Below, piece after piece: positions 51,483-63,262 of a stretch of DNA of 64,000 bases. Source of the DNA: Euryodendron excelsum (Eukaryota; Streptophyta; Magnoliopsida; Ericales; Pentaphylacaceae); assembly GCA_033060915.1 (NCBI GenBank), contig CM065394.1:30470001-30534000 (forward strand), read 5' to 3'. Position 1 is the first letter of the stretch, and each line of letters opens with the position of its first letter. Both the position numbers and the translations under genes were made by a program. Under the pieces are notes generated by a model. It did no database searches and had not been told where the DNA came from. It saw only the letters and a program-made list of their open reading frames with translations.

Positions 51483-52229
51483 CAGCTCAGAAAACTTGAT
51501 TTTTTTACAAATTTTACCCAATCTTCTCCATTGTTTTCAAGTTCTTCAAGGGTCATCCAAATAAGCTTCTAAGGCTTGAAAACACTTCTTCAAGGTATGT
51601 TGACTTCAAGAACCCCTTCAATCTCTTCAAGATGAATTCACTCCATTTTGATTACTTGTAGAGTTCTTCAATCAACATCACTTCTTCCATTGATCTAAGT
51701 CTTTTTCCAAATCTTTAAGAGAGTTTCCAAGACTTGAGATCTCTTTTCTTCAACTGATCTCTTTTCTTCTAGGATTCTTTAATTAATATAACAAACCTCT
51801 TCAAACACTTCAAGAATCATCAATTTGAGACTTCTAAAGCTTGAAAGGTCTTCTTCAAAACATGTAGATCTTCAAGAATACTTTCAATCATTTATTCTTC
51901 CACGTCTTCATCAAATCTTCAATGGAACTTGTGATCTTTAACTTTGCTTGAATTTTTACTCCTTTGAATACCTTCAATCTCTTCATACTTCTAAGTTTAT
52001 ATTCAAACTTTCAAGACTTGTAATACATGAGCTTGTTGAATGTGTTAACCCATCATGCTCATCATTCTTTCATCCTTCTTGATTCTTCAATATCTTCCAT
52101 TATGACAAGCATAAACTTATTAAAATAAAAACTTGCTCCCCCTTTCTTTTGTGCTTTATGTTGACTCAATGCCTTGATTTTGATGATAACAAAACATGAT
52201 TTAATGATCTAATAATTCTACTTAATGTG

Positions 52230-53859
52230 TGTCATGCCCCGATTTTTAAGTGGTCCAAGGTCCTTTCGGCTTGGAGACCCTAAAGCACGGAACTCTGTCA
52301 CTAGAATTCATCCTCCTAGGAAGACAAATACAACTAGGTTTGAAAATTAGTTTGACTAAGGGTTTTTCAAATAATAGGAGTTGCCACCTAACTTGATTAA
52401 GGTGAGTTAGGGCACCTAAAACTAAGTGTTAATTCAAAGATTAAACTTAGAGTTTTTGGAAAAGGTTTTGGAAACTCCCTCAAGAAAGGGTTTTTAAGAA
52501 AATAGGTTGTTTGGTAACCTTTGGAAAGATTTAAGCCCTTTTGAAAAATAACTCCATTTTGGTCATTTGAAAACAGAAATCTATGGTTCGGGGGTTGGTT
52601 ACGTGTAGGGAAGATATCCTAAGATCATCACCCTACCTTGCCCTTTCGGTACCTAGATGTCTAATCACCCTTTGTTCACTCACTAGAATAACCAGTTACC
52701 ATTGTCTACTTAATATCCACTTTAGATTTTTGAAAACGGGGTTTAGTCATTGCTTTTCGAATGGATGATGCATGATTCAAGTTTTTGGAAGAAGTTTGAA
52801 AATAATAAGAGTTTTGAAAGAGTTTGGAATAGGAACTTTGAATTGATTAGAATTTTTGAAAAAGGGATTGGAGTTGGAATAAAAGTTATGACCGCACCCT
52901 TTTAGGTTGCCTACGTATCTCATTTGGCGAGAATCAGGTCATTCATAGTTCGGGCAAGAGCCCGATAGAAAATAGGTGCATTAGGGCCTTTGGAAAGTTT
53001 GAAGACACTTTGGGGTCTTTGAAAAAGTTTAAGACACTTTGAGGTCTTCGGAAAAAGTTTAAGACACTTTGAGGTCTTTTGGAAGTTGAAGACTCTTTGA
53101 GGTCTTTGGAAAAGTTTAAGACACTTTGAGATCTTGGAAGTTTTGACTTGAAATTGGATGGTGGAGTATTTTAAAAATATTTTTGGATCAACTTAAGGGA
53201 GTCTTGGAAAAATGCTTTGGCACGACTCAAGAGAGCTTGAAAGTGTTTTTAAAGTCTTGTTTTGAAAACCTTAGAGGCATGTTTTGATGAATTAATTTTT
53301 AAAAGTGGTTTTTGGACATGGCTAAGGGTTTGGAATCCTAATATGGACAACCTTAGAGATTGTTCTTGATTTATCACTTATCCTTGGAATCCCTAACCAT
53401 GAGAGGGCTAGGGACACCTTAGGTTTGTGACCTTTTGAAAATATTTTTGAAAATGCCTTGAAGTTGGAGTGTATGGACATTTGAAGAGTTTATGGAGTTG
53501 GTTTTTTTGAAATCAAGAGAGTATGAGGTTTTGGAAAAATAGGTTATGAGAATGGTTTAAAATTGAATGCTCATTTAGAAAAGGGTTCAAGAGTTGGAAC
53601 GTTGAGGTATACTAACCTAGGTTGGGTTTACCTAGGGTTAGGATGACCTATGGTTAACTAACTAAGGTTGGGTTAACCTAGGGTTAAGTTAACTAGGGTC
53701 AAGTTAACCTAGGGTCGGACAACTAGGGTCAAGTTAACTTGGGGTTGGTCAACTAGGGTCAAGTTAACCTAGAGTTAGACAACGAGGGTCAAGTTAACCT
53801 AGAGTTAGACAACGAGGGTCAAGTTAACCTAGAGTTAGACAACTAGGGTCAAGTTAACC
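52230..53859. repeat. LTR fragment C, same family as the 5.3-kb LTR at 57953
   Basis: It starts TGTCATGCCCCGATTTTT and follows 57953-59760 closely (GGTTGGTTACGTG, CATCACCCTACC, GCCTACGTATCTCATTTGGC), down to the 30-bp minisatellite, where it ends abruptly. It lies inside reversed LTR B, making the fourth level of nesting. Confidence 0.85.
53690..53858. repeat. 30-bp minisatellite in LTR fragment C
   Basis: Unit GGGTCAAGTTAACCTAGAGT plus TAGACAACGA, about five copies with an exact 30-bp period, preceded by irregular relatives from 53600. Confidence 0.85.
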
Positions 53860-54962
53860 TATCCATAATATTAAATACAAGATACCTACAGCTTCAATAA
53901 CGATGAAGAAAGTAATTACATCATTGATAATAAGAGCTTGAAGCTAAAAATTTCCTGTGCCTAAATTACCACATATTTTGCTGAGTGTTTAAGGTTATTC
54001 ATTGAGCTGTACTTGTTCATCTACTCATTAGGAAAGTTACCCATTATATAACATTTATTCATTTCACTTGGGTGGGTTTGTAAACCTGTAAGTTTGAGTG
54101 TTCTTGGGTAAAAACACTTGTAAGTTTAAGTGAAGTTTGGACAAAATCACTTGTAAGTTTGAGAGAAACTTGGACAAAATCTCTTAGGTTTTGAAAGCTC
54201 GGGAAGAACCTTTTGTAAGAGTGAGTTGGGCACTTGTTGCAAAACTAGCAGCTGTGTAAAATGTGTTACATAGTGGAATTCCTTCATGGGGATCGAAGAA
54301 GAGAAGACGTAGGCAAGGTTGGCCGAACCTTTATAAATCCGGTGCTCTTCTTTTCTTGCTCTGTTTTGCTCATTTGTTCTATATACTTTACTTGCTTGAT
54401 ATACACCTTGATTAATTATTTTTAAAATATATAAATTGTTTTTAGTTGTATTATTTGATATAAATTCTAAAAAACCCAATTCACCCTCCCTCTTGGGTTG
54501 TCTTCTTGGGCCAACAATTTATGCCTCAATGCATACAAACTTTTGCTCCCCCTTTCTTATGCAATTGATGCTTCGGTGGATTGATATGGCCATGAGGATC
54601 GAAAGTCTTCATAGTGAATAAGTTCTTGAATTCTCATAAGATCTTTAGTTACTTCGAAATAGAATTAATCTAATATGTTTCTCTATCAATCTTCATGTTT
54701 CCAAAACATATCACCATGATAGAATTTCAGAACTTGCATCATTCTTTTCAATACTTGTTGAACTTATTGAGCATCTTCAATCTCTTTGAGAATAAAATTA
54801 CCTAAGTAATCTTCTTGTTGGATACTCAACCAATGAACTCAATTATTTTCCTGTTACCAAGTGATTATAATATAACCTACACACTCAATTGAAATCATTA
54901 GATAACAACCACATGGTTTTGTTATCATCAAAATCAACATGAGAATCAACCTTTAGTCAAAA

Positions 54963-55560
54963 AAAGGCTATTGGCTGAACCTGTTTGTTATAGGAGCGGT
55001 TTAACTGCTGGTAATAGCTGGTAAGTTTGATCAGGGCAGCCTCTCTCTTTTCTTCTATGAGGTCGAGGTCTTTCGCCAAAGTCTGATTGTTGAGGTCAAT
55101 GTCTAATGCTATCGATCTGATTGTTAGAAGTCTAACTTCCAAGGGAATTATTGCCTCCAACCCATATGCCATTGAGAAAGGGGTCTCTCTAGTAAATCTT
55201 CTTAAAGTGGTTCTGTAAGACTATAGGATGCTAGGGAGTTCTTCCACCCATCTTCCTATAGCTTTTTCTATCCTCTTTTTAATCCTATTGAGAATAGTTT
55301 TGTTTGAGATTTTGGCTTGCCTATTACACTATGGATAGGCCGGAGTTGAATAATAGCTTTTGATCCTAAGCTCCTCCCAAAATTCTCTGACTATGTTACC
55401 GTCAAACTGGGTGCTGTTATGTGAAACTAGTGCACGAGGTATGCCAAACCTTGTAACAATATTTCTCCATGTAAATCTTTTGGCGTAAACTTCTCTGATA
55501 GTCGACAATGGTTCTGCTTCCACCCATTTGGTGAAATAGTATGTTGCCATTATGAGGAAC
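54963..55560 (-). pseudogene. Tat integrase core
   Basis: On the - strand 55550-55329 reads MATYYFTKWVEAEPLSTIRE and later RFGIPRALVSHNSTQFDG. In active relatives these are ATDYFTKW and VSDNGTQF, so the first two catalytic Asp residues are now Tyr and His. 55172-54957 holds MAYGLEAIIPLEV and the helix ending NRSYNKQVQP. Stops separate the pieces. Confidence 0.9.
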
Positions 55561-57023
55561 CTCTTATTCCCTGGAGCTTAGGGCAGTGGTCCGACTATGT
55601 CTATCCCCCATTGTGCAAAGAGCGAAGGGCTAGTGATAGTTGTGAGATCTTCAATAGGCTGGTGAATTATTGATGAGAACTTCTAGCACTTCTTATATTT
55701 CAGCACATATTGGGCAACATATTTCTGCATATAAAGCCACCGGTAGCCCTATGAGATAGCTTAGTGGACGAGAGATCTGTCGCTGACGTGGCTTCCACAA
55801 ATCCCTTCATGAATTTTGAACAAGATGCCCTGCACTTTGTTCTAGTGAACACAGTGTAGATAAGGACCAGTAAAAAATTCTCTATATAGTTTCTTGGTGG
55901 GTGATAGCTAGTATTTTAATGACTTATGCTTAACTCTCATGGCCTCATTCTTGTCTTCTAGCAGTTTGTTTTTGTCAAGATGAGAGATGATCGGGTCCAT
56001 CTAGGATGGTCCTAACTGTTTAATTGCCAAAGCTTGAGTTTCTTCTTGAAATATGCTCGGGCTAGGTAATGTCTCTTCATGGATTGTTCTCTTTGATCCC
56101 AACTTTAAGGCTACCACGAGTATTGCTAAGGAGTCAGCATGAGCATTGCTGTCGCGGCCGATCTGATAGAGTTTGTATTTGCCGAACTTGTTGAGTAGCT
56201 CTCTTGTTTTTGCCAAGTACTACGTCATTCTGTCGTTCTTTATCGTGTATTCGCCCATGATCTGGTTAACCACCAATTGAGAATTTGAGTAGATCATTAT
56301 CTCGGCAATCTTAAGCTCTATAGCTCGACGCAGGCCGACGAGCAAAGCCTCATATTCTGACTTATTATTTGAGGCAATAAACTCTAACTTTATGGCTTAC
56401 TTTAATGCCATGCCGTTTGAAGTAATTAGGACTATGCCCGATCCTACCTCCTTGTCATTGGATGCTCCATCGGTGAAAAGCTTCTAATGACCAGTAATCT
56501 CTCATAGCTCCAAGGGAGGGTCGTGATTTGGTTGATCGGTATCAGGTATCTAATTGGCTTCCTATGGCAATTCAATAAAAAATTCAGTAATAAAGTCAGT
56601 AAGTACCTGACTTTTTACAGTTAATCTGTTAAAAATTGATGCCAAACTCTCCCAACTCCACTGCCTACTTTGCTAGTCTACCTAAGAAATCTATTCTTCG
56701 GAGGAGTGGCTTAAGCTGATGATCCGTAAGGACGTTAATGGTATGGGCCCTGAAGTAGTGCACCAACTTGTGTGACGCTATTACTAATATTAGGGCTAGT
56801 TCTCCAATGGTAGATACATGCTCTTTGCCTCGAGAAGAGTTTTGTTGACATAGTAGATTGGCCTCTGCTACTTGTCTTACTGATGGAGTAGGACGACGCT
56901 CACTACGTGCTCTGATACTGCTAGGTAAAGAAAGAGCTCTTCATGTTTGAAAGGCTTAGAAAGTAACAGTGGATAGGCCAGATATTTCTTCAAGTCAGCA
57001 AGATCTTAGTCACAGTCATGGCT
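55561..57023 (-). pseudogene. Tat RT thumb/connection, RNase H and integrase zinc-finger region, degenerate
   Basis: The clearest part is 56216-56001, AKTRELLNKFGKYKLYQIGR then DSNAHADSLAIL, the C-terminal RNase H motif. Upstream and downstream sections show the expected order but many stops (for instance near 56220, 56400 and 56630). Confidence 0.8.
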
Positions 57024-57952
57024 CTAGTTAAATCGCTCTTGTTTTTTCAAAAGTTGGAAAAATGGTTGGCACTTCTCTAAAGATCGGCTGATAAACCGGT
57101 TGAGAGTCATTGTCATTCTAGTTAACTTCTGGACTTCTTTGATGTTCCTCGAGGCCTGGATGTTTTGGATGGCACTAATCTGATGTGGATCTACTTCAAT
57201 CCCCCGGTGCGTGACCAAAAATTCAAGAAACTTCCCAAAGCTTACCCCGAATACACATTTAGAGGCATTCAGCCTCATCTTGTAGTTTTTAAGGATGTCA
57301 AACACTAACTTTAGATTGCCCAGGTGTAGTCCGCCAAGCTTACTTTTGACTACCATGTCATCAATGTATACTTCTACAGTGCTACCGATGTGTTCTTTGA
57401 ACATTTTAATGACCAATCTCTGACAGGCGACGCCTGTATTTTTCAAACTAAATGGCATGACTTCATAACAGAAGATGCCGCTTGGAGTGATGAAAGTAGT
57501 TTTCTCTTGGTCATCTTCATGGAGTGGGATCTGGTGATACCCGCGATAGGCTTCTTGGAAGCACATCCTTTCAAATCCAGCTGTTGCATCTACAAGCTGG
57601 TCGATCTTTAGAAGAGGGAAAAAGTTCTGGGGGTATACTTTGTTCAGGTCGGTGAAGTCAATGTAAATCCTCCACTTGCCCTTTCTCTTTTTCACTACCA
57701 CTGTGTTGGAGAGCCAGCGTGGGTAGTAAACTTTCCTTAGTGCCCCTGCTTCAAGGAGCCTATCTACCTCTTCAATCACTGCATTCACATGTTGAGTAGA
57801 TGCCTGTCTTCCCTTCTGGACCACAGGTCGACTCTGTGGCTCTACGTTAAGTCTGTGGCAAACTACTTGTAGGTCAATTCCCAGCAAGTCGTAAAGTGTC
57901 CAAACAAAGATTTTAATGTACTGTGTCAGCAAATTAATCAAATATTTCTCCT
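57024..57952 (-). pseudogene. Tat reverse transcriptase
   Basis: 305 codons open. Motifs are CHRLNVEPQSRPVVQKGR, EEVDRLLEAGALRKVYYPRW, KWRIYIDFTDLNKVYPQ, FQEAYRGYHQIPLHEDDQEK (first catalytic Asp usually in F-D-A-Y, here Glu), FCYEVMPFSLKNTGVACQRL, VEVYIDDMVVKS (catalytic DD kept) and CVFGVSFGKFLEFLV. It lies next to the 5.3-kb LTR, which cuts it from protease. Confidence 0.92.
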
Positions 57953-59458
57953 TGTCGTGTCCCGATTTTTGGGTCTAAGGTCCTTTTGACTCGGAGACAA
58001 AAGCACGAAACTCTGTCATTAGAACTCATCCTCCTAGAAAGACGAGTGCGATTACGTTTAAACTTGAAATTGGTTTGACTAAGGGTTTTTTAGAAAAATA
58101 GAAGTTGTCACCTAACTTGATTAAGGTAAGTTAGGTCACCTAAAACTAAGTATTAATCCGAAGATTAAACTTAAAATTTTTGAAAAAGAATTTGAAAATC
58201 CCCTCAAGAGAGGGTTTTTAAGAAAATAGGTTGTTTGGCAACCTTTGGAAACATTTAAGCCTTTTTTGAAAATAACTTCATTTTGGTCTTTCAAAAATAG
58301 AAATTTATGGTCCGGGGGTTGGTTACGTGCAGGAAAGATATCCTAAGATCATCACCCTACCCCGCCCTTTCGGTACCTACACATCTAATCACCCTTTGTT
58401 CACTCACTAAAATAACCGGTTACCATTATCCACTCTAAAATTTTAAAATGGGGTTTAGTCATCTCTTTTCGGATGAATGATACATGATGCAAATTTAGGG
58501 AGAAGTTTGAAAACATGATAATTTTAAAGGAGTTTAAGATAGAAACTTTGAATTGATAAAAATTTTTGAAAAGGGGATTGGAGTTGAAATAGAAGTTATG
58601 ATCGCACCATTTTAGGTTGCCTACGTATCTCATTTGGCGAGAATCAAGTTATTCATCGTTCAGGCAAGAGCTCGATGGAAAATAGGCATATTAGGGCCTT
58701 TAGAATGTTTTGAAGACACATTGAGGTCTTTGAAAAAGTTTGAAGACACTTTATGGTCTTTGGAAAAGAGAACTTAAGAGCTTTGATTTGGAATCGGATG
58801 TTAGAGTGTTTTGAAATAGAACTTTGAAACTCTTGAAAGGGGGTTTTGAAGTATTTTGGAAAGTTCTTGGAACAACTCAACGGAGTTTTGGAAATACTTT
58901 GAAATAACTCACAAAAGTTTTGAAAATACTTTGTAGTCATGTTTTGGAAACCTTGGAGGTATGATTTTGGAGTGTTAAAAAGTTTTTGAAAATGGCTTTT
59001 GAAAACACCTAGGACTTTGGAACTCTAATATAGACAACCTTGGAGGTTATTCTTGATATATCACCTTCCGTTGGAATCCCTAACCATGGAAAGGGTAGGG
59101 ACACCTTAAGGTTGTGAGTTCTTGAAAACATTTTTTAAAATACTTTGAAGATAGAGTGTAGGAATATTTAAAATGCTTATAGAGTTGGTTTTTGAAATCT
59201 CGAGGAAGTAGGAGGCTTTGAAAAAAATGGATTATGAGAATAGTTTTAAATAGAAAGATCATTTAAAAGGCGTCCATGAGTTAGAACCTTGAAGTATACT
59301 AACTTAGGTTGGGTTGGCCTAAGGTAAAAGGGGACCTAAGGTTAACTAACTTGAGTTAGGTTAACCTAGGGTTAAGGTGACCTATGGTTAATCAACTAGA
59401 ATTTGGTTGACCTAGGGTTAAGGTGACTTAGGGTTAACTAACTAAGGTTGGGTTAACC

Positions 59459-59760
59459 GAGGGACAAGTTAACCTAGGAGTGGACAATTAGGGTCAAGTT
59501 AACTTAGGGTTGGATTATTAGGGTCAAGTTAACCTAGGGTTAAATAACTAGGGTCAAGTTAACCTAGGGTTAAATAACTAAGGTCAAGTTAACCTAGGGT
59601 TGGACAACTAGGGTCAAGTTAACCTAGGGTTGGATAACTAGTGTCAAGTTAATCTAGAGTTGGATAACTAAAGTCAAGTTAACCTACGGTTGGACAACTA
59701 GGGTCAAGTTAACCTAGGATGGATAACTAAGGTCCAGTCAACCTAAGGTTGGATTGGAAG
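59459..59760. repeat. 30-bp minisatellite in the 5.3-kb LTR
   Basis: Unit GGGTCAAGTTAACCTAGGGT plus TGGACAACTA, about ten copies. It is the same unit as at 53690-53858. Looser relatives extend back to about 59300. Confidence 0.9.
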
Positions 59761-60079
59761 ATGGTTTTATGCACTTTTGGAAAGAGTTTTGGAAAACAAA
59801 TCATGTTATGCAAAGGATTTTGGTGGACAATTCTTTTGAAGATCATTTCCATGAAAATTTGACTCTAGCCAAGTGTATGGTTTATATGGTTGGTGCTTGA
59901 AAACCATTCCAAAGAAGGTTTTCTTAGGACCATTATAACCTTTATCTTGGAAATAGTAGGGATTTCAAAAATTAATGCAATGATGACAACTTTTGAAAAA
60001 CCATTTTTTATGCAAAAATGGAGGGAATGAACTTTTGCAAGCCATTTTTTAGAAGACGATATTTTAAACCATTTTACAA

Positions 60080-60690
60080 AAGAAACTATGCTAACAAATT
60101 AGGGTTCCTATGGCCAATAAAAGGGAGACCACTCAAGAGAGGGTCCATAGGGCCATTCTAACCACTAAACTTAAGAGAATAGAAACCTTAAAAATCAAAG
60201 GGTCCGTTTGGTAACGCTGTCAGTTTTTATTTTTTGCTGTGTGTTTTTGTTGTGTATTTTTATTGTGTATTTTTTGTGATTTGATGATGAGCGTTTATAA
60301 GTTATCGTTGTGCCAAGATTACTAGACCAATGTTTTGGTAAAAGAAAATACGCCCATTTTAGTGTTTTTAGTTTCCTTTTTTCGAATTTTGTAAAAAACT
60401 AAAAAAAAAAAATTTAAACAAACGCCGTTTTTTGTTTTTTCTGAAAAAAAAACAAAAAACAAAAACATTAAACGTTACCAAACGAGCCCAAAGAATTTGA
60501 GAATCATTTTGTACAAGAATAAGAAGAGAAAGAAACCATTCTAACAATTTTAGGGCTCTTATGGCCAATATAAAAGGGAGATCACTCAAGAGAGAGTTCC
60601 ATGGGGCTATTCCAACCACTAAATTTGAAAGAATAGAAACCTTAGGAATTAGAGAGTTTGAAATCATTTTTATGCAAGTTGGAATGCAAA
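60080..60690. repeat. Tandem duplication of about 158 bp; first unit holds a MITE
   Basis: The block CTATGGCCAATA, AAGGGAGA-CACTCAAGAG, 'gaatagaaacctta', then GAATTTGAGAATCATTTT occurs at 60080-60199 plus 60490-60525, and again uninterrupted at about 60530-60690. Confidence 0.8.
60200..60489. mobile_element. MITE, CCGTTTGGTA-ended family, well preserved
   Basis: It begins GGGTCCGTTTGGTAACG and ends CGTTACCAAACGAGCCC, a 17-bp terminal inverted repeat with two mismatches. It is 290 bp long, with TGTGTATTTT-rich and A-rich inner arms and no coding capacity. AAA flanks both sides and comparison with the empty second unit supports a 3-bp target duplication, as in PIF/Harbinger-type MITEs. Confidence 0.8.
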
Positions 60691-61468
60691 GATGCAAAAG
60701 TGTAAGTTAGGGGTTAATGGGAGATTTTCTAAGGCATGATTACCTAGGGTCTCATTTTAAACTTCAAGAGACCAACTCTTAGAACCATTTTGAAAGGAAT
60801 ATTGAGCTTGAAAATGGCATGGCAATAAGAATAGTGTAAGTTTTGTAAAACATGGTTATAAACATGAAAATGAAGCTAAGCACGCAAGATATGAACAAGA
60901 TAGCAATATGCAAGGGGGTCATGAATTATTACAAGACTTTTAGGCTACACCACATAATCAAGGGGCTCCAAGGCCATACCATCTTAAAGTAGGCTAGTGA
61001 GAGATCCCTTTACACGGTGGCTCCCACTAACTTTCCTCTAGGCATGAACTAAGAGCTCTCTTGCTTCAAGCATGCAAGAAATGGAGGTTAAAGATGGGGA
61101 TTAAAATAGAGAATAGCCTACGTAGACTATGAGGGAGAAAGAAGAGTGAGAGAAGACAAAAACATAAAAGAAATATCACATTTTGCCTTCAATACCCTTG
61201 CAATCTTCTATGGATGTTTAGATGTGAGTTATGAGGGTTTCAAGTGTGCGTGAGGGGCTAGAAGTAGGTGTTCTATGGTGTGGAAAGCTATGTAGGTGAA
61301 GTGTATGGGCTAGGGGGAGGTGGAATCTAGCCTAAGTATTTGAGATGGGAGGTTTATATAGAAATTTGAGATTTTGGAGCAGTTTCAGCAGAGCTTCGCA
61401 TTAGTTTTCAATTATAGAATATGCAAAGGGGGAAGGCTGTATTTATAGGCAACCTGGGAGAGGCCTGA

Positions 61469-61523
61469 CGCATGTGCTACATGCGCTTGGCCAAAATTTA
61501 TCCTGGTGCATGTAGCACATGCG
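61469..61523. repeat. Inverted repeat of 16 bp in the 5.3-kb LTR
   Basis: CGCATGTGCTACATGC (61469-61484) and GCATGTAGCACATGCG (61508-61523) are exact reverse complements 23 bp apart. Each arm is itself nearly palindromic (GCATGT..ACATGC). A third related word, GCACATGTAGCATACGC, lies at 61621-61637. Confidence 0.85.
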
Positions 61524-63262
61524 CTAGTACTGTTCTATTGCTAGAATGCCACGTGGCACCCATTGTACTACCTAAATCCTAACGGTTGATCGAACTTTGG
61601 TTGATCTAATCAAAATTTGGGCACATGTAGCATACGCTCCGTCACCGGGAGTGTTCGTTTAAACTTTACCTCTATAATTGAGCCAACCAAAAAGGTTTCG
61701 GGGGAATCGGTTGCATCCATGGTGTTCTCCTAGGGTTTCTCGTGAACTTTCATGTTTTCGAAAAGTCCGAATAGTGTTTGGAAGTGTGAGATATCATCTC
61801 AGGAAGTGTGCATAAAATTGCATCTCTACAGAGCGTCTGTGATACACTTCACGGGGGTTCGATAGTAGCTGTTTTTGTGTCGCATGATTGAGGCCTTCGA
61901 GAAGCGATCTCTCTGATTGAACTGTATCGATGGAAAGTACTTTGGAAATATTTTCAAAAATTTCCTAATTTACGCATTTCTTAAGTCGTTTGATGGTGTG
62001 TTATAATCAGGGAATTGGGAAAAAAGTCAATATTGGCGGAGCGTTTGTGAGACGCTTCAAGGGTTGTTGAAAGTAGCAATTTTCGAGCCATACGATGAGG
62101 AGCTTTGGGAAGCGATCTATCCAATCGAGCTGTATCGATGGAAAGACCTATGAACGAGCTTTCGAGAATTCTCTGATTTACACATTTCTCAAGTCATTTG
62201 ACGGTGCGTTATAACTGGAGAATCGAGAAAAAAGGCAATTTTGGCAGAGTGCCTACGAGATGCTCCAGGGAACTTTTATCGAGTCGGGGGGATTTAGTGT
62301 CGTAAGGTCCTCCTTAGGTTAAATAGGGGGGTATGACACAACCCACCGTTCAAAATTCTGGGACCGATGTTGTTTCGTGGTGCGTTCGGGTTATTAAGGG
62401 CAAAATGGTCATTTTGACCGAGTTTGGTTAAAAATGATCAGGAATGGATCGACGTGTTATGTTAAGTTTGCCGGGTCATTTGGGGATGATCTCGAGAAAG
62501 TCTTTTACTACTCGGTGGGATTCATGCGGTGTTACGGCGTTCAGGGGCAAAACGGTCATTTTGACTGGGGTTAGCCGGAATGCGACCGAAATTGGACCAA
62601 ATGGCATGTGGAGTAAGCCTAACTATTTAGTAGCACTTTAGAAGGGTGAACTTGAGATTTTGAACTTTCTCGAAACGTGCTTGGAGGCCCAAGGGGTAGG
62701 TTTGGTCATTTTTCACCGAGTCGGGCTACCAGGCGCTGGTGTTGACCTAAGTGTTGGTTTTCGAGACCGCCCGGCCTCGGAAAACTACCTGTACGGTGTT
62801 GGTTCCTGAGACCGGGCTATCTCAGAGCTACCTATAAGGTGTTGTTGGTTCTTGAGAACGCCTGCTCTCAGAAAGCTACTTGCGAGGGTTGTGTTGGTCT
62901 CCACGAACGCCTGGTCTCGGAGAATTACCGAATGACGGACATTCTACATTGGCGAGCTAGCAGGCACCAGAAGTGAACCGTCTGGAACTTGACAAGGTGT
63001 TGGTCCCCTAGATCGTCCGATCTTGGGAAGCTACTTGGATGGCATTGGTTCCATAGACCGCTTAGTCCTAAAAAGTTGCCTAGAATGCCCAGGGGCATGA
63101 TGGTGTTTATGGCTCCATTGGGACCTTGTGGGCCCGGGAAGCGACCAGTTGACCGGATTGGAATTTGAAAGACTCGTCTTGGGTTTGGATGTGTTGTGAC
63201 ATTTGAAAACTGGGTCTAGTCAGGCCGGAGATTGCCGAGCGGGCAAAAATGGGGTGCTTACA

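Larger units (their letters stand above)
52159..54516. mobile_element. Solo LTR B, reversed, inside solo LTR A
   Basis: It begins TGTTGACTCAATGCC, the reverse of an LTR end, and finishes GGGCCAACA, the reverse of an LTR start. Flanks are CTTTA (52154-52158) and ATTTA (54517-54521), a target duplication with one change. Reading across it restores the word GTGCTTTATGCCTCA known from the uninterrupted LTRs. It contains LTR fragment C. Confidence 0.8.
50607..54960. mobile_element. Solo LTR A (Sirevirus-like), split by another LTR
   Basis: It starts TGTTGGCTTAAGTAGGCAAC and resembles 41628-43597 over its length, up to an eroded end near GTCAA at 54960. It has no interior or second LTR, so it is a solo LTR left by recombination. 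It sits in the integrase of the Tat element. Left flank is GACGG, but no matching right flank was found. Its middle is interrupted by 52159-54516. It carries ATGTGTCGACACAT palindromes instead of GAGTCGACTC. Confidence 0.8.
57953..63262. mobile_element. 5.3-kb apparent solo LTR with CTCCT target duplication
   Basis: It starts TGTCGTGTCCCGATTTTTGG and ends ATGGGGTGCTTACA. The 5-bp flanks CTCCT (57948-57952 and 63263-63267) match perfectly, and the Tat reading frame continues on both sides. There is no gag, pol, or second copy of the terminal sequence inside, so it is best read as one very large solo LTR, a size known from Ogre-like Tat elements. It includes a 30-bp minisatellite, a 158-bp duplication with a MITE, and a dyad of ATGTGCTACAT words. 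Confidence 0.75.

Noticed and set aside
54147..54479. 110-codon open frame
   Set aside because: It lies inside reversed LTR B and is matched by non-coding LTR sequence in the other copies.
53594..59760. 30-bp repeats as a CRISPR array or telomeric DNA
   Set aside because: The units are contiguous without unique spacers, and the CCTAGGGTT words are not the plant telomere unit (TTTAGGG).
62444..62641. 65-codon + strand frame near the right edge
   Set aside because: It is inside the 5.3-kb LTR, has no family motif, and the region is full of short repeats of GGTCTCGGA-like words.
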